Below, piece by piece: positions 11,437 to 22,585 of a stretch of DNA of 64,000 nucleotides (positions are counted from its first letter, which is position 1; each line of letters opens with the position of its first letter). The translations under genes were made by a program, and so were the position numbers. This DNA is from Lonicera japonica. Taxonomy: Eukaryota; Streptophyta; Magnoliopsida; Dipsacales; Caprifoliaceae. The notes below the pieces were generated by a model that was given only the letters and a program-made list of their open reading frames with translations, did not search any database and was not told the DNA's origin. The DNA lies in assembly GCA_021464415.1 (NCBI GenBank), contig CM038465.1:25141839-25205838 (forward strand). Direction: 5' to 3'.

Positions 11437-12907
11437 TCCCCAAAAGAATCTGTCATAAAAAATAAATTATTTTTTTTAAAATCTAGAATGGGATTTTTGC
11501 ATGATAGCCTGCTACAAGAGCTCTGTTCAAGAATGATCACACCCTGTTTTATTCGAACGTTTTAATCACTGAATGTCCTAGGTATCTGATCAAAGAACAC
11601 TTTCCATCACTAACACAATCATTGATATTTCATCTAGGGTCATGGAATACAACTTCTATTGACTTGGACATATGAGATTAGACTCCCTGAAATAAAAGTG
11701 TGAATTAATCCATGCAGTAAAGCTAATAGGCTGGCAATGTTCTTCATCTTTTTAGTTTAACTCTCATTAATAGTGATAATTGATTTAAGTTTCAATACTA
11801 TATCACCATCAAATATACCTCGAGCAGCCTTTCAACTAAATTGCTATGTTTATTTATTTCAAAGTTATAATCTAATGATGATTTTCTTGCTTACTTCTTT
11901 TTGAGTGATATTAATGTGAATCGAACGCTGACTCCTTCATCCCCATTTTTATGCCTACTAATACTTTCATGTGTCCATAGGCGGATTGAGTAAGAGATAA
12001 GAGGGGTCAGCCGACCCCTTGGAATTTTATTTTTTTAACAAACCAAAGAACAGAGCACAACTGGCAACCATTAATTAGACCCGGGAAAAAAAATAGAACA
12101 AAGCAAAATTAACTTATCCTCGCCTCCCTCCTCAATCTCTCATCTCCCAACATCTCTCATTTCCACTTACTCCATCCCAAAGAATATAAGTTTGCTCCTA
12201 TTTTTTGTTGTTCTTCTTCTTAGTTTCTTTTTTTCCTCTTCACAAGTTCACTTTAACCCTCCGCAGCTCCGCTCCGCCTCCGGCTTCCCTCCACTGCCTG
12301 GTAATGCATTCTATTTTAATAGAGGATCACTAACTTTTATCCTTTTCTGATAAGCATATATTATGTAGATTTTGTAGTAGTAATGTGTTAATGTATCTCT
12401 TGTAATTACAAGCCTGGGTAAGCTAAGCTAAGTGATTTTGAAGAGAGTAAATGGCATTGGTTCTCCATCTTCTTTGTGAAGTTGTGGTTATCAATTAAAT
12501 GTTGTATACTCTATGTTTAGATTTCTGAATGTTTCCTGTCTTTCATTTTAGAACCATTTTATGTTCAAGTTTGACATGCATTATTTTGTTGCTTGATGTT
12601 GTTAACGAATGCTGATATGCATTATATATGATGCAACTTGTGATGAAACTATGATGTCTCGCTTCATTTGTTGATAGTATTAGAACACCCTGCCCCAATT
12701 TCTTCAAATTTAACAGCAGTGTGGCAGACACACCAAATGTTAACATGAAGGATATAATTTATATGGACTCTTACAAGAAATGGCTGCTACCTTTACAGAT
12801 CTACTTCTTGTTTATTATTGATTTTGTTATGAATTATAAATAGAAGTACTATCTTTCTATCTTTTTAGCATTATTTTCTTTGTAGAAATTTTTTAAAACT
12901 TTTACAC
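11437..12907. other. Non-coding stretch; a CT-rich leader-like segment near its end
   Basis: Nothing here could be tied to a protein. At 12120-12301 a pyrimidine-rich segment ends CTGCCTG followed by GTAATG, which looks like a plant 5' UTR exon with a donor site, but no downstream exon could be joined to it. If real, it might be the lost start of the GSTL gene or of another gene. A GGGGTCAGCCGACCCC palindrome lies at about 12002-12017. Confidence 0.4.
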
Positions 12908-12910
12908 TAA

Positions 12911-13401
12911 GGCCTCGTTTGGTTCACGAAAAGAAAATTGATTCCACTATCTTTCCTATGAAAGTGGGAAACTTAAGTTCCTGTCAAGTTTCATTTCTTG
13001 TGTTTGGTAAAGTATGGAAAGTATTTAGGAAATACCATTTTATTTTCCTTTCAGTGTTTAGTTGGTACAGGAAAGGAAAGTAAAAATATATTAATATGTC
13101 AATAATACCCTTGTATTTTAAAGTAAAAAATAACATCATAAAAATTCAAAAGTACACCAAAGAGATTAATGGGTAAATTTGGTAATAGTACATTTGGGTA
13201 GGGATATTAATGTCCAAATTTTTTGTAATGAATGTTGGGAAATTAGAGGGGAAAATGAATCCCATACCCTTTGAATGGAATAGCTTTACCCTCTATTTTC
13301 CTATCTCTCCGGAAAGTCTTTCCGAAATTTATGGTTACCAAACAAAGGAAAGGAATGACTTTCCTTTCCCGAATGCCAAAATCCGTGAACCAAACGAGGC
13401 C
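12911..13401. mobile_element. Tourist-like MITE (PIF/Harbinger type), 491 bp
   Basis: Perfect 18-bp terminal inverted repeats: GGCCTCGTTTGGTTCACG at the left end and its reverse complement at the right. They are flanked by a 3-bp duplication TAA (12908-12910 and 13402-13404), as expected for PIF/Harbinger elements. There is no transposase; short open frames on both strands inside (for example 13210-13404) are side effects. Size and ends fit a non-autonomous element moved by a transposase encoded elsewhere. Confidence 0.9.
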
Positions 13402-13478
13402 TAAGCCCCCATGGCCCCATAATCCTATATTTGCCAATAACTGTGTCATAAGAGTATTGACTAATTAGGCGAATACTT

Positions 13479-13591
13479 AGACCCTGTGGGTTTGGCCTAA
13501 TGGGTCACTAACTCCCTGTAATTAATGATCTATTTAGCGGGAGGTCTAGTGTTCGAGTCATTCCAAATGCAGTTGTTCAAAAATAAAATAA
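13479..13591 (+). mobile_element. tRNA-derived SINE, 113 bp, 16-bp TSD
   Basis: A pol III A box (TGGCCTAATGG, 13493-13503) and B box (GTTCGAGTC, 13551-13559) lie at tRNA-like spacing, and the 3' end is an A-rich tail (AAAAATAAAATAAA). A perfect 16-bp target duplication AATTAGGCGAATACTT flanks it (13463-13478 and 13592-13607). These three signs together make a SINE nearly certain; the family is not recognised. Transcription would be by RNA polymerase III and movement would need LINE machinery in trans. Confidence 0.92.
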
Positions 13592-13607
13592 AATTAGGCG
13601 AATACTT

Positions 13608-15868
13608 TGATTACTTCCTCTTTCAAAAGTCCTACACCATTATCTCTTTGGTTCCTTTTTTTAGTAGCAATATTATTAATTGACTTAGATTGGTATTTTT
13701 ATTTTGTAATTTTATCCAGTATGCAGTAAAACAGTATTTTCTTAATCTAGTAGGCACTGACAATATTAATCTAAAAGGCATAGAATATTTAATAAAACAC
13801 GTGGCGACTTTCTAGCTTTTCTATCTGCAGGCGATTCATTCGGAGACCAATCAGCCACAAGTCCCTTTTGAGCTCTCCGCCTGAGAGATTCACTGGATCA
13901 GTCTTCATCAGAGATTTTGGTGCAATTGATCGATCAGATAAATGCACCAAATTCTGCATCTATTGTATATATATACAAGGAATTTGAAATCTTATAGAAT
14001 GATTGAAATTGAGGGGATTGTTATTTTTTTAATAGATATATATACGCACATATATTTTTCAAAATTTTATCATTTATTTTAGTCAACTATTCATAATGCA
14101 CTAATACACGTGCGGTTTTACATTACTACGCAATACCTAATAAATTTATGAATTAAATTAATTATAATTATATAATTGTTAACAAACAGTTACGAAAATT
14201 AAATTAAAAAAATTAAACTTCAATTATAAATAATTTTAAAGAAGGCTGGTTATAATTTAAAGAAAATAGTTTACGGGAACACTATACTTAACTGAAGGAG
14301 GAAGACTTGAATGAGACGTACTCAGATTATTTAAAATGTCTAAAGGGATCAGTAGTGGCAAAATTACACTACCACCCTCAATTTTGTCTGTTCCGCGTTG
14401 GCAAAATTGAGCGGCTTATTCTTTTTCCTTTTTTTATTATTAGTTTTGCAGCCCATGCGATACACGGGTGTTTTACAAACTATTAAGATTATATTTTATT
14501 CAAATTTTGATGTTTGTCTTTTCTTGAATAATAATCTAGGTATAATTAAAGGTAATAATGTTTGCTATCAAGATTGTTTATAATGAAACAAATGATGTTT
14601 ATAAAATAGTAAATTGCTTTGAATGTAACATGAGTTCTCTTGGAATAGGTGATGGCTTGGTAGGAAAAATAAGTAAAAAGAACCAAATCATTATAAATAT
14701 CAGACTTTATGGAATCTAATCAACAAATCAGTAAAGGTAAGGATAAGCATAGAGACATTAGCACATAGTATACATTTAACATCTAAATTATGAAACATGC
14801 CATATTGTTCAATTGGATCATGTAAGCCAAATTATATTTTAGAAAATTAAGGGGCCAGCAGTACAGTTCCAAAATATATCTTCCCGGAGGAAAGATGACA
14901 GAAGCAATAAACTGAAAATAAATAATTAAAACTGAAAGACATCCGCCGGAACAATTAGCACCAAGAACATAGACTTTCTTTTTTTTTTTTGTTAAAACCA
15001 AAATGACAGCATATCCCCTAGAAAATTTTATTAAAAAAGATCGATGAATTGTAAGGGTGTTCTTTTCCTCATATTCTCTGAGATGATTTCGCTGTTAGGG
15101 TAAGTGGATTGAAGAATCGCATACATTCCTTAATTAGTCGCCATTGGGCACATTTTATTGCTAGAGCTATTAGTAAATTGACCAATTTCACTACTTTATT
15201 TTTGCACTGAAATGCAAGGTGCTATGTTAAATGTTTCTTTGCATTGTCTACTAGAATTGTGAATATAATGATAACATAATTTTCAATAGGTATAAGAGCT
15301 AGAGTAGAAGAATCTTCTAACACCTTTAGTCACAAAATAAGGAAATTCAACATTTAAATAATAGTCTAATTCATTACCTACATCTAGGATATAGAATGTT
15401 TGCAACTTTTTAATACAATATGTACAAAGCCTAAAATCTATATATCTAAGGTACCTGTGATCCACAATTCTCTATATCTCTATATCTAAGCATAAAATCT
15501 CATGTTTCTCTATCTCGTTGTATTATTACAATCAATTACTATAGACATGATGCATACAAGCACTTGCAAAATACAGTAACATGAAGCACAAATGATGTTT
15601 CTGTTAATGGATTTGTCAACAGTTCAATTATTTCAACTACTTGCAGATAGGTCCCTCCTGTGTGTCTAGCAATATTCAAGAAGAAATGTGTTTTCTTGAA
15701 GTTTAGCAATTTATCCTCTCTGAAACACCATGTCAATGAGCAATTTAATTTAGTAAAACTGCCTACAAATTTTGCATGGATGATTTATTTTTTAATTTTG
15801 ATAGAGCTAAAAACCCAATTGAGAAAGCTCCTTCCGCTTCCTGTTTACTTACGAGTTTTCTATTGTAG
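13608..15868. other. Upstream of the GSTL relic; expected first exons not found
   Basis: A GSTL gene should have three exons before the one at 15869, coding for the catalytic CPFAQR-type motif and the start of the thioredoxin fold. I searched for these by eye and found none. An acceptor-like ATCTGCAG at about 13823-13830 is followed by a short open stretch with no resemblance to GST. The rest is AT-rich and shows no known element. Confidence 0.5.
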
Positions 15869-15990
15869 GTACCAGCACTGGAACATGACAACAAAGTCAT
15901 TGGTGAGAGTATGGATTTCGTTAGATATGCAGATAATCACTTTGAGGGACCTGCACTTTTACCCAATGTTAGATTTGAAATTTGTTTGCC

Positions 15991-16009
15991 TCTCTCTCTC
16001 TCTCTCTCT
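15991..16009. repeat. (TC)n microsatellite in a GSTL intron
   Basis: About nine TC units lie in the short intron just after the 15869-15967 exon. They could serve as a polypyrimidine stretch but are too far from the acceptor at 16042 to be its own tract. Confidence 0.9.
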
Positions 16010-16277
16010 AATACCGACATGAGTTATATATTTACAACACAGGATCAGGCGAAGAGAGAGTTTGCTGAAGAGTTGATATCCTACACAGATACATGTCTCA
16101 GAAGAGTATATAGTTCATTTAAAGGAGACCCTGTGAAGGAAGCTGGTGAGATTCCACATCTTTCTCTCTCTTAGATTTGTCATAGAAAGGCTTTTCGACT
16201 CGCCCATTTTCTTAGTGTGAAACTAAACTTAACCCTCCTGTTTTCATAATTGTTAGACTTTGCCTCTAAATGACGCC

Positions 16278-16303
16278 GGGGTGGGGGTGGGGGTGGGCAG
16301 GGT
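16278..16303 (+). other. G-quadruplex motif in a GSTL intron
   Basis: The plus strand reads GGGGTGGGGGTGGGGGTGGG, four G runs with one-base loops, followed by CAGGGTGG. This is a near-ideal G-quadruplex pattern on the sense strand of the intron after the 16043-16145 exon. Whether it forms in the cell is unknown. Confidence 0.8.
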
Positions 16304-17672
16304 GGCTTAATCTCGAAGCGATACTATAAAATTTGGGGCACTAACTTTTTTGACATGATGCTTCGACTTAACTCCCAGTTTTTATGTAATTCTTTGAGCT
16401 TCCCCAACTTGTTGCGGGGTAACATCTAATAAAAGAAAATAGGAGTTGTCTAATTTTCTATATAAAAAGAAAAATGGGGGGCAAAGTAAAAAAATCCCAT
16501 CATAGAATAATAAGATAGTCATAGTACTGCAGTATAAAAACCTAAACCTGAAATGGATATCTGAATCAAGTGTTGCTTTTGATCACTTAGAAGCAGCTCT
16601 TCAGAAATTTGATGATGGGCCTTTCTTTCTCGGCCAGTTTAATATGGCAAGTCACTTTTCATCTGTTTTTGTTGGTTTATGGCCTATTTGGTTTGGACTT
16701 TGCCCTCCATTCTTGATGCAAAATTAGACTTACTCTTGTTAATTTCATAATCGTTACGTAAACAGGGGCAATGTCTAATTTATTTTAACATAATTGTTTG
16801 ACTTAATTCCTCATTTTTATGTAATTCTTTGAGGTTCCCCTGCATGCAGAGGCAAAATCTAATCATTATGAAAACAAGAGGGCAAGTCTAATTTCATATA
16901 CAAAATTTGTTTGGGGTCCGCGGCGGGGGGTGATTGCGAGCATGGAAGGAAGTCAACGAAGGCCCTTTTTAAAAACTTAAAATGGTGAAACATGTTTTCA
17001 CCTATTCGGTATTGGACTTTGTTTACTACATTTTTCTGACATTGCATAATATTTGGTTATGATCTAAATCATAATTTTTACATGAACATAAAGTTTACCT
17101 GAACTGAAGTAAGTGAAAGTACTTTTCTCCATTTCATTATTTACCTACTAGGTGAAAATATGTCACCTGAATCACATGTGCCATAGCTTTGACAATGAAT
17201 TTTCTCTGAGTGTAAAATGTGATTTGAAAGAGTTTCCTTTATCTTGAAAAATATTTGGTCTTCAGGTTGACATTGTCTATGTTCCCTTCTTCGAAAGGTT
17301 TCAGATCTTCTTAAAACTGGTGTTTAACTATGATTTCACATCTGGCAGACCTAAACTTGCAGCATATATGGAGATATTTGATAGTAAATCATTTTATTTC
17401 CATCAAGTGGAAAGTTGTATTAATAGAAAACCTTTGCTGTAGAAACTTATTATGATACCTCTCCATTTAGGCGTATTTAACATAGAAATACAATAATTGC
17501 ATGTTTAGGACAAGAAAATGTGCTTTTGCCTATTTTCGTTGCTCATAATTTCTCCATGCTTGGTAGCTGTCTACCATATGGGAAGATCATAGTTAAAAAT
17601 GAGCTTACGAGTTTAAAGTCTTAATGATATAACTATGTTTAAATATCCTACTATAAAGAAGTGTAGAATTAC

Positions 17673-17805
17673 ATATTCGGACTTAGTTCAAGTGGTTGAA
17701 TGTGTGAGAGCTCACATAGGTTTGAGCCCCCTTCCCCCCTTCCCTTTCTCTAGAACCACCTAGATTCATCTATAGCTTATAGTAGGGAAAAAAAGAAAGA
17801 AAAGG
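17673..17805 (+). mobile_element. tRNA-derived SINE in the large GSTL intron, 13-bp TSD
   Basis: A box-like TAGTTCAAGTGG (17684-17695) and B box-like GGTTTGAGCCC (17719-17729) are spaced as in a tRNA. The 3' part is A/G-rich. A perfect 13-bp duplication AGTGTAGAATTAC lies at 17660-17672 and 17806-17818. It differs in sequence from the SINE at 13479, so it is probably another family. Orientation matches the GSTL relic. Confidence 0.88.
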
Positions 17806-17877
17806 AGTGTAGAATTACCAAATTACCCCTCCTATACTTTCCCCATGATAAGGAGAGTGAAACTAGGTCAGGCTACA

Positions 17878-20848
17878 TGTGACGCCCCGAATCTCATTAT
17901 GGAATTTAGATCCCCGAGACCCGGTTAAACACGGATGTCGTCGCTCACAACGGCGGGTGTGGTATAAAATTTGCAAGTGTTACTCATTTTTAAAGTGGCA
18001 TGAATAAAAAAGAATATAAACAAAAGAATGCATATCTTAGATTTTAAAAAAAATTCGGCATGGCCTACTCTGTTTTACGAATAACCGAAACCTGTTTAAA
18101 TAATACTCATCAAATCATTTCTCAAACAAACACATTTATTGAAGAAAAGTTCATCTGTAGTCCAAACATGTTTTAGTAAAGTAGTCAATTAATTTGTACA
18201 ACTTATTTAAAAACATCAGTTATAACCTGATTATACATTTGAAAGTAAATTCTTTAACTTTATACAATACAACTCAAATTATATATATAAGACAAATTAC
18301 TAAGTCCAAGCAAACTAAGTTGTCAACCATGGACAACAACTAAGTATCTGGGTCATCAGAGGCAACTAGATATAATAAGAGCGCCATCCCATGAATGTAC
18401 CTGCAAAACTGGTTTAGAAAATGGGAATGAGCCAAACACGGGCTCAGTGGGAATTATAGGGTTTTATATATGAAAGTATACATAGTTATAGACATGTAAC
18501 ATACCATATCAAAATAATAAAGAAACCATATGTATACCATATACATATAAGTAGTACTCAACTCAAATGCCATGTAATTATAGTAAGTGCAATGCACACC
18601 AAATGCTATCCCAACCCAATGGATAAAATGAATTCGTATAACCAAAATTGTGTACGGAAGGAATTACCACCAAAGCATATTCATATCAAAAGTAGGCACT
18701 AGTTATATACCACCGTATGATACTTGTTGCTCTGTCCATCCACAGGACATCTGTAACTGGTAGCTCGAATCTATCCCGGTTATGTTCCGTCCATGGGAAC
18801 AACAATGTAACCGGTAGTTCGGACTTGTCCCAGTTACGTTCCTTCCACAGGAACAATAGTAATATGGCTACCATAGCCAAGTCATGCCATAGGACGTAAT
18901 AGGTCAACTAGGTATAATTATCTACTGTGCACAGTATGGCCTATAGCCAAGTCCTCCCATAGGACACCTAGTGACAAGTTGCCATAGGCTAATGTATAAC
19001 GACAATCGCATCTAAGCAACTAAAGTATCCTATCGAACTCGTATAACAACAGTGCCTGATAAAAGTAAAGTCATGAATAAATCTCAAAACCATGATGAGA
19101 TATAAAAACTTGTAATAATCTCGTCTATAAGAAAATATATAACAAGCTTCTATAAGTTTAGAAATCCCATCAAATAGTGAAGTAGTATTAAAGTTCCATA
19201 CTTTATGAAAATGAAGTAAGCTAACCATTAGCGTTTTTGTGTCAAATATGTCATCGCCATATGATATACAAAACAAATCTCAACAAATATAATTTTATAA
19301 GTTCTAGTACCCAATTTACAAGATAAACCCATAATTGTTACTTTTTACAAATATATACGCATATATCCATAATTTACAAAAGCGTGGGTTTAAGCCATTG
19401 TATATCAATCATGCGTAATATCCATATTGTAGTCATATACATGTTTTTGGAAACCATTACCATCCTAAAACCCACAAAAATCCATTTATAATAGTGTACA
19501 ACTAATATTACAAAACTATTTATGATATGGTGGGTTTTAGGTCCAGATATGTGAAATTATAACATGCAATTGGGGATTTTGGCTTGATCGTCAAATTGAG
19601 ATTGGATTAAGTGTTTATACATAAAAAGAAATCATAAATTGTAGCCCAAATCCATGCATGCAAGCCAATCAATATCCATATTAAAGTCCCCAATTTACTA
19701 GCAATAAGAACATGCAACAAGCAATATTTTGAGAAATAAGTTCAATACATGTGTTCCCACCTCTATGATGCTCTATCCATAAGATTGAAGTGACTTGAAG
19801 TGAAAAAGAAGGCTAGACCAGAACACTCTCCCAAAATTTCAAAGCTTCAAGTGGTGGAAAACATGGTGAAGGTGAAGAAGATGAAGAATTTGAGTATTTG
19901 ATGACTAAATCTTGATTCAAGGTGTAAAACCCCCAAAATCCACCCACAATTCTCCCCTTTATCTCTCTAGAATTTGTCTTAGATGTTTTTGAGAGTGCCA
20001 TGGTCGAATTCTCTTGAAAGAGGGGTAAAAATGAATAAAAACGGGTCAAATGGGTCAAACCCGATAGACAAAACTTTCTGATGCACTGTTCTTATTTTAG
20101 GCATAACTTTTTACTTGGACCTTTGATTAATGCATCGTTTTTTCCTAATTAAAGATAACTCAAAGCTCTACAGCTTTTATCTCTGCAGGTTTTCCAAATT
20201 CCCAATAGATTGGTGCCAAAAATTTGGTGAACTCACAGGTCTGCCATAGAAAGCAAACTGTTGCTTATGCACTAGGCTGGTGCTATCACTAACTTCGCAA
20301 TAAGTTTTGACCTTCTTAAACTTGATTTGGGCTTAGCTTCTCAAATGAAAGTTGAAAAGGGATCAAATTTCTTCCTAACGGTTCAAAAAGTGAGCATTTG
20401 GAGTTCGGATGAAGAAGTTATGGTCTTCCAAAGTTGGACAAAAACTCATTTTACCGAAACTTGATATTTCACCATCAACCTATCGAATTCAATTACGGAT
20501 ATCCGATTTGCGTTTCAACCATAGACGCACATACAAAATCACTAATATGACTTGTGGAAGGTGTTTAATTGATTAAAACACTACTTAAAGTAAGAATGAC
20601 CACCTAACGCGATTTTATTGTCAGTAAAAAGCCAAAAGTGAGGTTTGAGTAACCAAAACTCATTTGGGCCATCCGAATTGCATTGTGACCATGCACGCAA
20701 ATGTAAATATGCTATTGAGACATGTTGGATATGTTCAAACCATAAAAATCGTCTCGGTCCAAAATTTCACTAACCAAAACCTCTTGTAAAGAAGAGGGTT
20801 AGGCTAGTACTGAAGCGTTATCAAGCGATTATAGTATGGGTCGTTACA
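17878..20848 (-). mobile_element. Solo giant LTR S3 (2.97 kb) in the GSTL intron, TSD CTACA
   Basis: On the plus strand it opens TGTGACGCCCCG and closes GGTCGTTACA, so the LTR is in reverse orientation. A perfect 5-bp duplication CTACA flanks it (17873-17877 and 20849-20853). The text AAACACGGGCTCAGTGGGAA near 18435 is the reverse complement of a block (TTCCCACTGAGCCCG type) shared with S1, F and S5. A tandem block of the form GTAACCGGTAGTTCGGAC, with about three variants, lies at 18735-18880. There is no coding region and no clear 18-bp palindrome like those in its relatives. Confidence 0.9.
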
Positions 20849-21000
20849 CTACAGTTGTGGGAAAAGTGAATAGGATAATCACGCTTCACACTCATTAACA
20901 AATTGGATCTATACTTGTAAATTGACACGAATGACAGATTTTTTTGAGCCAAATTAAGAAATGAGAACGGAATTGTAGCATATAAACTTTTGAAACTATT

Positions 21001-21188
21001 AGTCCATTTAATAAAAGAAATAAAAAGGTTTTGTGTGAGAAGTTGGAAAATAAGTTGAGGCATATGGTGATATGCTCTCCATTCCATGCTCATTTTTATG
21101 AGTAGATATCCTCCATCCTTATTTTCTAACTTCTCATACAAATCAAGTGTTTTTTTTATCATTTTCCGTCTTGTTATCAAACGGATCC
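21001..21188. mobile_element. MITE-like foldback repeat, copy B
   Basis: Ends GTCCATTTAATAAAAGA on the left and, read in reverse, GATCCGTTTGATAACAAGA on the right form imperfect terminal inverted repeats. Internal arms GAGAAGTTGGAAAATAAG and CTTATTTTCTAACTTCTC pair around the core GATATGCTCTCCAT that is shared with copy A (6473-6661). No target duplication could be fixed. It sits between S3 and the last GSTL exon. Confidence 0.6.
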
Positions 21189-22351
21189 TTATTTTCACAT
21201 TGGAAAATCAAAGTTGCAATATATAATATCTTGGGGCTACTTAACCCTTAACCATTCGTTTTTCGATTGAATGCTTTGAACTTTAATATGGTACCAGAGT
21301 GGCTATTTCATCCCTGACTCAAACAATGGTTCCATGTCATTAATTTGTCAATGTGTTAAGCTCAAAATTACACAGCACATGAGGGGGCATGCATTTTGAA
21401 ACCATACTTCACCACATCAAGAAATCAAAGCCTTGCAAAGCACTATATAACATCCTGGGACTAATACACCCATAGCCATTCAGTTTCTTTTACTATATTT
21501 TGGATATTTACTTGATATATTTTCTATCTGTCCTACGAAAATCATTGGGTGCAGGAACTCGAGAAGATTGATGTATACACGCAAACAAAATGTGACACAT
21601 AAAAGCTTCTCGCATATTATAAGAGCCTCTTCTTGGTAGTCTCTTTTTGCCTATTCATGTTGGATTTTGTTTTCCTTCTCTTTTTTTGTTTAATTATGAG
21701 AATGGAAAAATGAAAGTTATAATACCCCGTACCCATTCTCCGTGCATATTATTCTCTTATGGCCCGGTTAAGTTTTAACCTTCGTTAGGCTGTGAATATT
21801 TTGTTCCGGATACTTTATATTGAACCCAACGCTTCTAGCATGTGACATATGGTATATTAAGTTTACGGAAGTAATCGTTTCATTTCTCGGGTGGCCCGAA
21901 TTTGAAACGGGAAGCTAATCATGCCTTCTGAACTTTTCAGAAAAGTTAATTTTTGGCCAACTTTGAGAGGCCATAACTTTTTCATCCGATGTCCAAACGA
22001 CTCCCCGTTTATAGTGCCAGATCTTTATTTCATTCCCCTTTATAACTTTCATGTTTTGATCGAAAGCTAATTAATGCTCCTCGTTGGTCAAAACAGTGCT
22101 CAAAGTAGGCCGATCGCAAAAATCTGATCGTATTGTAACTCGGTGGCAGGCTGTTGTCTTCTACGAATTTTTGGGATTAATTCATCCATAATTTTGGAAA
22201 ACTTCCTCTTGTGAAGTTGAAGATATTTGAATTATCTTTCCATGAATATAAATATCACCTTAATCGGAGTTCCGAGCGAAACGTTATGGCCAAATTATGA
22301 ACAAAACTCCAGGTCCACTTGTGCAACAAGTGCTCGACCGATCCAACTATA

Positions 22352-22369
22352 AGCTGGATCGATCCAGCT
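22352..22369. other. 18-bp perfect palindrome in S2
   Basis: AGCTGGATCGATCCAGCT equals its own reverse complement. Just upstream (about 22316-22332) CACTTGTGCAACAAGTG forms a second near-palindrome. The position, a few hundred bases from the LTR start, matches palindromes in F, S4 and S5. Confidence 0.9.
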
Positions 22370-22585
22370 CCACCAGCCACGAAATTTCACTACTTTTTAA
22401 CCCTTTAAACATTCCCAAACCCCCTATTCTTCACCTAATTCGTCCAAGAGTGAGAGAGAGATTTGAGAGCTCAAATTATGAGGCTTCTTGGAAGTATTTC
22501 TCTCCATCTACCATCCTCTAATCCATATTTCATCATCACCATCTTCATCTCTTACATTTTCTCTCTCCTTCATCAAATGCTTCTA

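Larger units (their letters stand above)
15869..21602 (+). pseudogene. Lambda-class glutathione S-transferase (GSTL) gene, 5'-truncated relic
   Basis: GSTL enzymes are plant thioltransferases that reduce glutathione conjugates. Five exons match the family in order and at family-like boundaries: 15869-15967 (VPALEHDNKVIGES, with the glutathione-binding ES pair), 16043-16145 (FAEELISYTD...SFKGDPVKEAG), 16575-16646 (ALQKFDDGPFFLGQF), 17266-17373 (VDIVYVPFFERFQIF...GRPKLA) and 21555-21602 (ELEKIDVYTQTKCD). By family structure these would be exons 4-8. Damage: the N-terminal exons with the catalytic Cys are absent; the 16575 exon has no acceptor in the right phase and a GC donor; the 17373 donor reads AT in place of GT; a TAA ends the last exon about 10 residues early while the downstream frame still looks GST-like. 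The intron between 17373 and 21555 is swollen by a SINE, a solo LTR and a MITE. Probably a dead fragment, though a divergent spliced form is not excluded. Confidence 0.85.

Noticed and set aside
12002..12017. GGGGTCAGCCGACCCC as an operator or transposon end
   Set aside because: The palindrome is isolated, with no partner end and no target duplication.
17374..17400. U12-type AT-AC intron in the GSTL relic
   Set aside because: The donor reads ATATTTGATA rather than the ATATCCTT of U12 introns, and the acceptor at 21554 is AG; a mutated GT is simpler.
19813..20058. Minus-strand 81-codon frame in S3 as a host gene
   Set aside because: It lies inside a solo LTR with clear ends and duplication and has no family resemblance.
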